Source of the DNA: Lagopus muta
Lineage: Eukaryota > Chordata > Aves > Galliformes > Phasianidae
DNA: 64,000 bases
Reading direction: 5' to 3'
NCBI RefSeq assembly: GCF_023343835.1
Contig: NC_064443.1
Coordinates: 11,408,001-11,472,000, forward strand
Shown here: positions 41,249-54,300 of the stretch, piece by piece
Position numbering within the stretch: position 1 is the stretch's first letter
Layout: each line of letters begins with the position of its first letter
The notes under the pieces: model-generated
What the model saw: the letters and a program-made list of their open reading frames with translations, nothing else
Told to the model about the DNA's origin: nothing
Databases searched by the model: none
Program-made: the position numbers and the translations under genes

Positions 41249-42343
41249 GTTTATTAAAGCCAGGTGAACGATCCCAGCCCTCCCCTGCAGGATGAGAGCG
41301 CTGCGCCATGTGGGTTCGTGGCAACAGACTGCTCTGTCAATATTGAAACGCTTCTTCCACCAGCAGCAGCTCAGACCAAAGATCAAAAGGGCAAAAACAT
41401 TTGAAGCTGTGGAAACAGATCCACGGCTGGTGACCCAGCAAGATCTGCTCTGTTTGCTCCTGGGGTTGCCGAGGGCTCGAGCTGCCATTTATCCCAGGCT
41501 GGTGGTGAGGTGGTCCCTTCTCACTCAACATCTGCACAGCTGGGATGACCCTGAGCCAAAGAACTACATCTAAAAGATGAGAAATATCCATCAGTTACTG
41601 AAGGTGTTGAATTTCGACTTTGCTTCTTTGGGCTTCTGTCCAAAGCCGTCCTTGAAAAGTTTAAGATGGACACGTCCTTTATTCATAGGAGAGACATGAG
41701 GCTACTGTGATAGAAACTAAACAACATCCTGAATTTCCTGAAACAAAGTTCGGCCTCAAGGGAGAAGCAGCACAGTAGTCCATGCACCGGGTTGCTGGGA
41801 CTTTGCTTTCCTCAGCTGAGCCCTTATCCACCAAAGCTCAGAAACACCTCTTGGAGCAAATCTTAACCTTACCAAAAACAGTCAGAAAAACACCCCTACT
41901 TTCTAGAGAGCCAAAAGTCAGAACTTGCAGACATGCAAACCAAAACAGAGACTACGAGTAAGAGAGGAGTGAAAGCCTCCAGCTACAAAGATGTTATTAG
42001 AGGCATAGGGCTGAAAGTCTCAGCGGAGTGCAGGCACTTCTCTGCTGTGTGAACACAACAGTAAGCAGAGCCCGGGGCACTTCTGGTGGGGGTAAAACAA
42101 CGCAGACCCACGCAGCTTCCCAAGCCTCAGATCCTAAGCTGTCTCTGAAGATGGATGTGAGCAGGCAGTGACATGCTTGGGGCCAGGCAGGAGCCCTGCC
42201 TGTTTTCAAGGGGCTGTGCTCACACTCGGCCCTTCTCAGCCGTCCCAACAGGAGCTCCCAGCATCAGCTGTAGGAGACTGAACAGGAGTAAACAGCAACA
42301 CAGACAGCCATGTCTGCACTGGAGGCTCTGAAAACAAAATCCC
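41249..42343 (-). other. IHO1 3' UTR with two poly(A) signals
   Basis: Minus-strand AATAAA signals lie at 41678-41683 and 41249-41254 (TTTATT on the plus strand), past the IHO1 stop at 42344. The longer form would give a 3' UTR of about 1.1 kb. The stretch has no conserved ORF; the 107-codon minus-strand ORF at 41165-41488 has no recognisable domain. Confidence 0.6.
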
Positions 42344-45300
42344 TCAATCTGAATAATCACTATCAAAAACTAAGGAGCGACATTCTGTGCCCTGCACTTT
42401 GCCAGGACACGGGTTGGTGGAGCCTGTGGAGCAGCTCGCCTGCTTTTCACCTGCTCTGCGCAGGGAGAACAGACTCTCCTGGGGAGAGGAGTCCCAGAAA
42501 TCCCTTCTCACGCTGGCAGCTATGGCTCTTTTTCTGTTTTCCAAACTTCTCTTTCTTTGGTCTGCAAGTTGGAGCATGCTTTTATTGGAGCACGACACTG
42601 GGAGGAAACTCTTTGTAAGCCTGGGCTGAGCACTGCTGAGCATCTGTTGATGGGGAGCTGCAGGAATTGGGTTAGAGCTTGCTAAACCAAGAGCAACTGT
42701 GTATCTGGGAAAGCAATTTTTTCTTGTGCTTCCCAACCCGATAATCCTGTTTGCTCTTACTTGCTTCAGCCCACCATCAGCACACCTGGCGAGCTCCCCT
42801 TTTCTCTTGCCGGGGTGTGTTTTCTTCCTCTCCATTACTTTATTCCAGGGGATCCTTCCCAGCTTCAGCTTTGCCTTGTTCCCTACGGCTATGTTCTCCA
42901 GCTCCTGGTCTGTGGACGAGCTCCCATCTCTCTGCCCAGACACGTTGCTTTGCACAAGGAGATGGCACGCTTGAGGCTGCCTCTGCTGTGATGGTGTCAC
43001 GGGTTTAAATCCACTGGTACCTCTGCGGACTGCCTTCCTCAGAGGAGTGACTGGGGATATCTCCTGCAGTACAGGAATGGGCTTTTTCCGACCGTCCCCC
43101 CGAAACTGGCTGTTAGCACTGCACGCACACGGATGGTGAGAGCAGCTCTGTGCTACCAAAGCAGATTCCACCTCCCCGCCATACGCAGCTGTAGCAACGG
43201 GGCTGACTTTGCTTTCACAAGGTGTATTGAGGCCACCCCGAGGCGTCACGTCCCCGCTGACTCTGTGCTGCTTCCCCGCAGCAGACAGACCCAAGGAACT
43301 GCAGCCCCCTGTACCATGGCAGCACGGCCAGTGTGCTTTCTGCTGGCGTGGGGCACGGTCCTGGCACGTGCCAGGCGAGGTCTGGGAGGAGTTATCCACC
43401 ATCCTGGGGGGGACTTTGGCACTGGTCATGAAGGTCTGCAGCTCAGCTAAGGCACTGGGGAGCTTCAGGGAGCGTAATTCTTCACATAGCTTCAGGTGGT
43501 GGTCGCTGAGCTGAGCTGGCAGTGACTCCAGACCCTCCTTCAGCTGCAGGACACTGGATTTCACATCCGAAATATCCACATCTTTCTGGGGGAGCAGTGA
43601 GCAGAAGCAGTAAACAATGCATTACAAAGTACAATAATAGGATTCAAAGAGGAAACTTTGGTACCACGCATCAGTGAGACACTTTAAGACCCAATCTTAG
43701 CGATTTGTATCACTCTGTGTAAAATGTATTTATTGTGACCCAAAGGTGGGCATGCACTGCACCACCTCCTCCAGCAAAGGCATGTGACAGAGCAAGAAAG
43801 CAGTGCTTCACCGTGTGCCTGCCACCACAGGGCACTGTTGGGCTCCCTTCTCTCTGACCACGATTCCATCAGTGCTGACAGCACTGTGTATGGGCTCCTG
43901 GGTAAGCATCAGCCAGTATGTGGTCCAGAATTTGCATTTTAATATGCTTTCCCCATTCAATACAATAGAAACGGTCTAGTTTGTAATCCTCTGTCTGAAG
44001 ACAATTTAATATTCAGTTAATATTTTGAAGAAATTGGAGAAATTCGGAATGAAGATTCAGAATAAAAGATTAATTTCCCCACTTACAGCCGCCAGTCTCC
44101 TCTCCATCTCCAGCAGCGCCTGCTCCATTTGGCTTTTATCTTCCAGGGCTTTCAGCACCACGTCACTGTGACTTTGAAGAGCATCTTGCACTAAACAGGC
44201 AAATCAATAAAAGACACATTTGGTCTTTCATTTGTAAATGTGAATAAAGCACTATCAATACTATCGCTGCTTCCGCCACGGCCTGGCATGAAATACTTCA
44301 CTGTGCTATGCAACCACAGCTGAGCTCTCCCCAAGCACCAAACAATGGACAGTGGGGTACATGCTTAATGCAGAGCATTTGGAATTTATAAGATGCTGAG
44401 TGCAGGCCAAATCTCATTTACTGTGCTCTATTAATATGGCAGCTGGAGATGAAAGGCTGCGTGAAGCTGGAACACTTGGTTAGCTCAGCGCAAGGAGGGC
44501 TGAGGTGAACAAAGATTGCACTGGGAGAGGGACCACAATGTGCCTGGTTTACAGCTTACGTGGAGGGGGGAAGATCCTTAGCAATCTTACAGAATCATAG
44601 AATCATTCAGGTTGGAAAAGACCTCTGTGATCACCCAGTCCAACCGCCCACCCGTCACCAACGCTGCCTGCTAACCATGTCCTTAAGTAACAATCTCCCC
44701 TTTCCTTGAACCCCTCCAGGGACAGTGACTTCACCACTCCCTGTGCACCCTGTGCCAGTGCATCTTTGTGGGAAGAAATTCTTCCTAATATCCAACCTGA
44801 AGTCTTCCTTTAGAACCATAAATGATGAAACAGAGGAAGAGATGCTCTCTAGCCATGTCTGCTCTTCCCTTTGAACAGCATAGGGAGGTGTGGATGTGTG
44901 GCTGGGGCAGAGCCTTTGGTTCTCCCAAAACAGGATTCAGGGCCCTCCTAAAACAAAGTGTTCCCAAGCCAGCTGGGTGGGATAACCAAAACTCAGGAAT
45001 GCTGCTGTGTGCCCAAGAGAAACATCAGTGTAGAGCAATGTTCCAACAAGTGGCTGCAAGAGCTCTGCAGTCAATTAATCCTCTTTTCCTGCAGATCCAA
45101 TATGTTTGATTGACTGTGGTGTCTGCAGAGCTGAGAGCCCTGCTGAAGAGCTTCCTGCACGTGGTGTATTTATCTCAGCTCCTCAGGGCAGCTCCTCTCA
45201 CCCCAGGGATGCTGCTCCCCTGCTGCAGCACTGCATGGTTCTCGGCATCACTTCTCCTGCTCTGCTATTTTCATTAAGCTCGCGGGGACTTAATTATCTT

Positions 45301-48300
45301 GGTGGCTCTGCCCTTCTGTCAAACTCGTGATGGAATTGGCCAGAGTTAAAAACTATTAAGGAGAGACAGGCAGAAGGGATCGCACACGTTTGGGTTCCGT
45401 GAAAAAACAGAGACTTTTGAAAAGGTACATTTGGAAGGGAGAAAAGAATGAGATGTGAGCAATTATGGGCCGGCGGGTTTGTTCTCGTGCTGCCCAAGGT
45501 TTTAACTAGACCTTAAAGGAAAGAGCAGTCAAAGATACAGAGGAAAATGGAACAGAACAGAACAAGACTTCATGAAAGGCAGATTGTGCCTGACTAATGC
45601 AATACCTGATGATAAGAGAGGTGAGCAGTTAGACAAAGGCAGTGCAGTGGCCTTTGTGTGGATTCAAACAAAGCTTTTCACTGGAAATCATGTCATGTGA
45701 AAAAAGCTGAGAAAAACCGTGAGGTGCATAAAGGCTCTGGAGAGTGGTGGCAGGAGGGGACCTGGGTGCAGGCGAGGCAATGGGCAGCCAGCCTGTGACA
45801 CAAGGCTGTGTGCTGGGGCACAGAGCAGCGAGGTACGGCTTGTGGAATAGGTTTGTAATGATGGAAGAGGTGTTTCAGCGGCTCCTTTCAGAGTCTGCAT
45901 CTCCCTGGTTAGACCCAAGTGCTACTTGCACTGTTTCTGAGAGGCTGCTGGCCCCCTGCAGGCCTGCAGCCCCACCGAGGAGAGGAAGGCAGCAGCAACT
46001 GAGCGAGGAAAGCCCCTCACGTCACTCCATCCCATTCCAGCTGTACACAACGAGGGCTTACCTCGGCTTGCTGCTCTTCCCCATGTGCTTTCTTTTGATT
46101 CTGAATTATTTTTAAGGCTTTCTGATTCCCCCGTCTATCTGTTCCTCAACATGGATCCTCGCTTTATAAATAGCTCTGCATCCTCGGGGCTTGTGATCTG
46201 CACATACGTTTGACTCAGCACAGCGTGCTGCGGGCAGGCTCCCAGCAGCCTGTGGAACGTGCTCCATTTGGACATGTGGGAGTGCTCTGCAGAAAAACCT
46301 CAGTACAGAGGAGGGGCACTTTCCTCCCTCGCTGCCTTCCGCACCAAGGAGCGTTCAGACTTGTCAAACATTATTAAACACAGCAGAAATGGGTGTTGAT
46401 CTACGCCGAGAAAAAACGGCATTGAGATGGCTGAGGTGTATCAGATCAAGGATCCTGCTAGTCAGACCTCTTGGCTTTGAAAATGATCAAGAACAGCTGC
46501 CTCAGAGAAAGTCTTCTTCAAATAAACCCTGCAGTGGATGGTTATTGAGTAACTCAATCACAGAGGAAAAACCTTTACTCGGTTAATGAGTGGATTATGC
46601 ACGGGCTTGTGCCTCTCTTCAGGTATTTCACTCCAAGCCAAGCAGCTTTTTCCAACCTGGAATGTTGCTACGGTTGGGTTTGCTGTACCATTGTCTTTGA
46701 ATGCTGCTGGTTTCCATTAATAACATAAGGAATGTGAAATCCATCAGGAGAGAGAATGCTGCAGGTCCTCAGGGCCGGCGGTAGGTGAGCTCATCCAGTA
46801 AGGCCACCCTGCTGCCCAGTGCTGGGTTCTGTCAGAGATTTGCACTGGCTCGTCCTCTCTAAGGGAAGTATTGCCCATCATTCACCATCTTTGCTGGCAG
46901 GAGGGGCAGACTGTCAGCAGTGCGCTCACCGGGAAGATGCTAAGAAGTGTTGCAGAGGATAGGGCTGCTGTGAGTTGTCACAGCTGGAACTGCCAGATAC
47001 CAGAAAAGCAAGGCAGTTCAGAGAGGGCAGAGCTGTGAATATGAGGATTTATATATATATATGTAAGAAAGCTTTGATATAAATGTGAGTATATAAATGA
47101 AAATGAGGAAAATAGAAAAAGAAATGAGTTACAGCGGCTGAGACCAGAAAGAGCGAGCAAATGTAAGGCAGCAAGTCAACCAGAGGAACTCTGAGAACAC
47201 AGCTCTGCTTCCTTCTTTACATCCCAGTGCACAGCACACTGAGATGTGTTCAAGGAACAGAGCAGCTGTGCTTCTGTGAAAGCTGCTCAGGCAAATGCTA
47301 TCTCTCTGATGGTGCCAGACGCAGCTCTGTTCACTGTGTGTGCACATATGAACAAATGCACACAAGAGAACAGTTTTTATCTCACTGCAAGGAGCGTGCT
47401 AGCACAGCAGCATTTGCAAGGATATTTTGAAAAATATTTTCTGTTTTCTTCTCACACTGTGGCTGTGCAGACTGCCGAAGGTCCGTGCTGCTCACTGCTG
47501 TAAACGAGGCCTGTGACACTCCTGAAACGCTTCTAATGAGAATGGACTTAATTTCAAGTGATTTCTTTACTTTGCAGCATTGTTTGAATGCCCTGTTGTA
47601 CAACCTGTGTCTCTGAAGAGAGCCTCATCATCTCCTGCATTCAGCTCCTCACGTCAAACCCTCCGCCACCACTGGCTTAACACCTCTACCATGTCACCAT
47701 GTCACCACATCCCACGGTGCTGTATCATCAACCACTGCCATTCAGGGCTTCCTTGGCTCTGAATTTGGTTCTTTGTCAGCTGAGTTTAGGAATTTTAGAT
47801 GGCCTTTTTGAAGGAATTACCTCAGCTGGGATCTTTTCAAGGCACAAGTGTGGGCATTTATGTGGTGGGAACTTAATTATCCATCACTGTGACACCAGTC
47901 AAATGGCAGTGTTTATCAGCAATTAACCAGTGACAGATGAACCTCCCAGAAATATAAAAAGAACAACATTGTGGAGTGATGATTTTCATTATGTATTCAA
48001 CATTCTGCAGCATGATACATTACAGAAAGTGCCAATTTCTCTTTTCAATTGCTTTGAAAATCTAGCAGCAGGCACCTCTGGGAGGTTTCTCATTTCATTC
48101 AAGGCACAGTTATTTAAAATGGTTACTGAGAAAAAACAGGGCAGATGAGCAAATGGCAGAGAAGGACGAGGGGGACTCATGAACAATAGATTTAATTTTC
48201 AGTGCCATGACAACAATTTCTGTGCTAGAGGTGTATGAAATTAGGCAAAGTCCTGCCTCAGAGTGGACAAGCTGACACTGAAGCAACTAGGGGATGGGCA

Positions 48301-51300
48301 AATGCAAATAGGAAGCTTGCTGTGCTGGCCAAAGCAGACAGATACTTGCTTGCATTGAGGACCCACAAAGAGCACTTGCCAAGCAAGGGAGTGCTCTTGG
48401 TACACCATTGATATTTGGAACACACGTGCTACCACAGCCTTGTGAAGAATGCATCAGACTTCACTGCTCTTGCCTGAGAGGGCTGTGTTGATTTAAAGGG
48501 CAACTGTCAAAGCTGCGTGTCTCAGAAGCCACGTTTTGCTGCACAGATAAGATTTGACTGCTCTTGTGAGGGTCTTTTCCATTGAAGTCAGGAGGAATAT
48601 CACACATTCTGCACGTGTTTTGAAGCTGGTTCCTTGTTCTTGCACAGAGCACAGTCCTGACACAGTGCTGATACAAAATAATGACACAATTGAAAACCAC
48701 TGCACTCTCAAAAGCTCAGATCCAAGTCAAATTAGCAACAACTTCAGCAGTCCCCCTCAATAAAGACTGCTGTGACGAGCTACTTGCTGTTCACAAGAGT
48801 TTTACATTATTGGCTCTTCTGGGAGATCGTCCTTTCATCACAGTACAAGTGCACCTCATGACCTGCTTTTTACCTAAGAAGAACAGTACCAGAGATAGAA
48901 AACTGCAAACTACAGTGAAAACTTGAGAAATCCTTAAAATCTGGATGTGGAAACATACGATGTAAGTATCAACAGTATTTTTAGTGAGTACTTCAGTAGT
49001 GTATCAGATACAGCCTAAAAATGAGTGAGAGCACAAAGCATAGAGGTGCCTTTATCTATACACATACAGTGTCTGACCATACAGCACCTAAATTCTTTGG
49101 CAAAGGAGAGCAGAGAAAAGGTAAGTATAACAAGAATGGGAAAACCAAACCCCTGCTGTGACTAAGCCTTCCTTGGCTCTTCACCCTTACAAGGAGCAGC
49201 TGTGAATGGCATGAGTCGCCTATTTCAGCCCAGCTTGGAGACATTCAGTAGTTTGACTGTGCCCTCTGCTGTTAGCAGAAGCACAGAAAGGACTCACGTG
49301 TCTTGGAAATGGTCTCCAGGTGAACAGAAATTGATTTGTTTCTTGAATTGAACTCTTTTTCAATGTTGTCCAAGCATGCTTGCAGCTGCAAGAGCGAAGG
49401 TAAGTGAGAAAATTAAATGCTGTCTTTCATTTCTTTGCAAAAACATAGCCTTAAAAGCTACAGAATAATGGGTAACTTCAAACAGTTTGTCCATCCATTG
49501 GTTGCAACCCCAAAAGAGACCTGGAGTGGCTCAAAAGACAACTGAAGGATTGCAGAAGTCTTGAATTATTTTATGATAGAGATATTAATCTGTTTAAAAA
49601 ACAAAACAAACACTAAGGATAGCAGTTAAATTATTTATAAAAAGTAGGGGGGAGAAGAGACTTTCACCTTCAGACTGTGAGACTATGCTGGATTACTTGT
49701 TCCTGAGAGAAAGGTACTGTCTTCAGGTAGAAGGAAAGAAGCCTTTGTATTTGCAGACAGCCATTACAACCTATTCTTGCTCCCAAGCCCCAGAGAAATT
49801 CCATTGCTGACTCTGAGACAAGGCCCTAAGGCCTGTAACCCTAAGGATTGGCCACAAAGAGCATGCTATGTGTAAAAAGCATTGACATTTGTTGGTCTGA
49901 GCATTTGTGTGCTCACAGCAAACAGTAAGCTAAGTCAAATATCAGTGAAGAAAGTGAGAGAAGATGAATGTTGAGTAGCATTTCTAATTCTTCCTTCTCC
50001 TGAGCTCTGAATTTGAATTAACTTACCCCTTGAAGCCTGTTGTTGATGCTGGAAATAAAGGTGCTTAACACTTCTCTAAAATGAAAGCAAAAACAGAACA
50101 GTTTATACTTGCTGTGTTTCTGGCTTTTAAGACAGACGTGGAAGATACTGAAGTGGTCAGAAATTGAAAATATCACAGTAAAAAAAGTTGTATATGTACA
50201 TATATATACACACATATACATCACACACATGAATATATATATATATATAGTGTGTGTGTGTGTGTGATTCTCCTGATCCTGGCCCAGCATTTCTGCCTCC
50301 CATGGAAGTTCCAGGCATGTTGGCTGCTGGGTGCTGCTGCTGTGCTGTTGGTCCAGAAGGACCCAGTCTGGGTGGAGGTGATGTGCCAGTTGCTGAGGTA
50401 CATGTACAAATACATATTGTATTTGGGCAAAAATAGCTGTGGGGGGGAATAGGGAAAAGCTGCAGCACCAACAAAGGAAGAACATACAGCACAAGTCCTT
50501 TTCTCCTGAGATGAAGCCTGTGGTTTCTGTTATCCGTCCTTTGGAGCGGAGTGAAGAAAGGAATCAAGAACCAGGCTATATTCATGATTAACCTATCAAG
50601 CCAAAATGCACGGACTGTTGCTAAGCACAGTGCTAGCCTATTTCCTCTCTGGAGTTTTGGGTCATTTTAAATTGATCATTTAGTCATCCGAATTACAGCA
50701 ATCAGAAAGGTGGAGGCCAGGTGGAGTGTAGCAGTGAGAAGTAGGCAGGGCTGCTGGAATTCTTTTCAGCTTTATGAAAAGAATAAGTTCATTTTGATCA
50801 TCAAACATGCAGGAGATACAAATGGATAAAGGGTATATATATATTTAGAGATAATACAGTTACTTCTATAAGCATGCTTCAAATCTGAGAATGCATCTGT
50901 AGTATGGAAAGAAGCATGATTGATTTAAAGAAGAGCTAGAGGATAATTAAGAGTTGTGTCTAAACATTTAAAAATGTATGTTAATTCCTCACAATTTGGT
51001 CACAAATACAAAAATCCTCCACTTTTCCAATAAGCACCAGGGCATCGCATTTCTGCAGTATCAGAATCACTGGTACTGTTGTAGTGCCTGTTGCAGGAGA
51101 GGAAGTGCAGTCTGATCTGGTTAAAGGCTTTTAACAAAGATGTGTTTCACTTTGAATGTTACTTTACAAAATGTACAGAATGAAGAATTATTTATGGGTG
51201 CACTGGGAAGGTTGCCATCGTTCATTTCTGAGATTGAAAATACTGGCCTAATCCTGAAGTCCTAGAGGTCTGACAGCTACATGTAATTCTTAATGCTTGA

Positions 51301-54300
51301 CAGAGGGCTCATCATCAAACTGCACGTCCTATAAAAAACACAGAAAAATCCTGTACATAAGTAAAATTATAGGGATTTGTGTGGGTTTATGTTACAATCA
51401 TCACATCTTCCTCTGCACACAAGTGTGCTTGGCATTCTCCTCACCTGTCTCAAAGGTAAATGTCACACCAGGAGTCCCTTTGATCAGTCCCAATACAGTC
51501 TATCAATTTTTTAGAACCACAGGCTTTCACAGAGAATCAACACAGGAGAGAAAAACCAACAAACCCCTGCTGACTAGAGAAAGAAGACAAAGGTAAATTC
51601 AGGTTATGGTTTTGTTGTTCCTTGTGGCTTATGGCTGGAAGCGTTACACAACTCTCACTGCAAATAAACCCTATTCTCTTATCCTGCCACTCTTTGCAGT
51701 GAGAGATTATCTGAAACCTGAAATGTGCAGCTATGCCATGTCTAACTTTTAAAGAGGAGCTGCAGGGAGCGATAACAGACTTCACAGGAAGTTTGCAGTG
51801 TGTACATACCGATCGTATTTGTCCTTTATTTTGTTGTTATTTGCTTTAAAGTTTTCCAGGACTCTCTTCCCTTGTGCTGCACCAAAATTAAGCAACCCTT
51901 TTTCTCTTGTATCTTCATCGAATAGCTGTGGTTTTGCTTGGTATTTGGTAAAAATACTGGGCTCGCTCTGTTGCACAAAGGAAAGAAAAAATGTTGAGGT
52001 ATAAAAATAATCAATGTTAATTAGCAAAAACCATTTTGCATAGCAAGCACTTTTTAGAGGCATGGTTCACAGCGATTGGATGTTACACATTGGATGAGGA
52101 TGTTGAAGTATCATGAGGTTATTGCTCACTGAGTGTGTCCTGTTAGATGGGCTCAATGGGTTGATGGTTGGACTGGATGATCTTAGTGGTCTTTTCCAAC
52201 CCTAATGATTTTAGCATTGTTTGGCTCCCAGTGGATCTGAAACCCAGCCTGAATTTCTTCAGATTTGGGCTTTTTCCTCATCCTGACTCCTTTCAGTTGA
52301 TTGCAGTCATCGGGTGCATTGATATTTTTCCCTTATGTTTAACACACAGACTATAAAACGATTTCAGGGAGCTCCCTGTACATTAATCTACAGAAAATCC
52401 TATTGAATTTCCTGTAGGTGACAGCCTCTGCTGCCTAGCATCATCAGACTGTAGCTCAGTTTTTCACACGTTTCAATGCTCTTTCATCTTGAAGAGTGAA
52501 TTTTCTTTCCTGCGTCTGATGAAAAGCTACACAGTTAAAGGACAAGCTCTTCAGCAAAGTGCAGGGGACGGTGGATGGGATCTGGGACTGAATGGCTGCC
52601 CAGGGCTATGGAGCTGCCATGACTATTTTTTCCTAATCTTTGCTCCCAGGTGTCTTTATTTGGATCTGGCACTATCTGCTAGTGATGCAAGAGTTATTTT
52701 AGTGAGGCTGGTAACATCAGAAGCCACGTGCTACAGGAAGAACATTTTGAGCATAGAAGCTTTTCATCCACAAGCATTCAGAGATCTGCTGCAACAACAG
52801 TACTGAAAGGTAACTTTCTGTCAGTGGAACTGAACACCTCTGAATACCTCTGTTGCTCCTGTGGAAAGCTAATCATGATAACACAGAACGGTTGAAAGAA
52901 CAGATGACTTATTCTACCTTACCTAGGGAGTCTAAAGACTTTAGCTTGAGACTAACTTCCCGTTATGTTGGTAATCAAAAAGAATCAAAGCAAATAATGC
53001 TTATCTCAATAGTGATCATTGATTAGAAATGGTAGTTTTTTTTTAGCTAGCCGGGCTGCTGCCTGGTAGCTGTAAATATCTACTCTTCTTACAGTATCAG
53101 GAGGTAACTGGGCTTGGCAAACGTTAGCGCCTATTTCAGTATTGCCGCTAATTTGGGATGGTGGCTGTGTGCCTGGGCAGGGCTGAAGGGGGGAGCAAAA
53201 CTCACGTCCTGGGAGTTGTGCTGGCCCAGCTGCATTCCCAGCTCCAGCGGTGCTGCTGACTGCGCGTTCTCTGGGCAGAACTGGGAGCCGAAGAGCACCT
53301 GGGAGTCGCTCAGACTCGAGTAGTCGCTCAGCGCGCCGCTGCGGGCAAAGAGCTTGTTCGGCCTGAGATGGAGGAGAGGGGCTTGTGAGTGAACAGCAAG
53401 TAAGCAGGCAGTGTGTGGCTGGACACGTTGATCTGACTGTTGGAAATACTGCACATGTAATGACGCTACTCAAAAGATGTGTTGGTGCTGTTTCTCCCTA
53501 GCAGTAGATGAAATCTGTTCTTCCACTCCTTCCAACTGTGTCACTGTGCAAAGACCCCAGCCTGCCCATAAGAACAAAAATCTCACCATGTAACATCCCT
53601 AAAATGGGTCAAGGACAAACTGAAATGGGTCAAGGACAAACAAACTGAATTAGTTCAAAGCAAAATGCTCATAAATCACAAAGGCTTTCTTCTGATCAAG
53701 CCTGGCAAAACAAGGATAAACGAACTGAGAATTACAGATCAAAATTAATGATGTAGGCTCTTAGGCAGGGTTTTCCTTCTATATCAAATTGTATAACCTC
53801 AGGAAAAAAAAGAACAGGAGACTAAATTTTGTTTCTAACAAAAGATCATCACCCCAGCACTTATTAGCAGTGACGTCTTCAGTTAATCTCCACTTTTGGA
53901 AGGATCCCAAACACCATACATACAACAGAAAGAGCCTTTACTGGGAGTCTGCTCAGCCTCCTCCATATAGCAGTGTTAGTGGCAATATTATCTTAATGCC
54001 TTTGGCTTTGAGCTCGCTGTGTACTCTGAGCTGCAGGACTTTGGCTGGCAGTGTAAGTATCACATCTCCTGCACTGTTTTTCTAAACATCCATCTTTTAG
54101 CCGAAAAAGCTCCTCCTTAGTTTGAGGAAGGGTTTTTATGCTCTTTATATATTGACAGTAAAGCACTTAGTTCCATAATCCCCTTTCAAAGTGTCTGGTA
54201 CAACTGGAGCATGTCACATCCTGTAACCTGCTCCTCTGCTCAGTCCCTTTGCATTACCTAACATCTGAATTACAAGATTCCAATACAAAGAGTTCTACTG

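Noticed and set aside
49056-51785. Small ORFs of 60-158 codons in IHO1 introns
   Set aside because: Lengths are what AT-rich random sequence gives. Several overlap microsatellites or the true short IHO1 exons.
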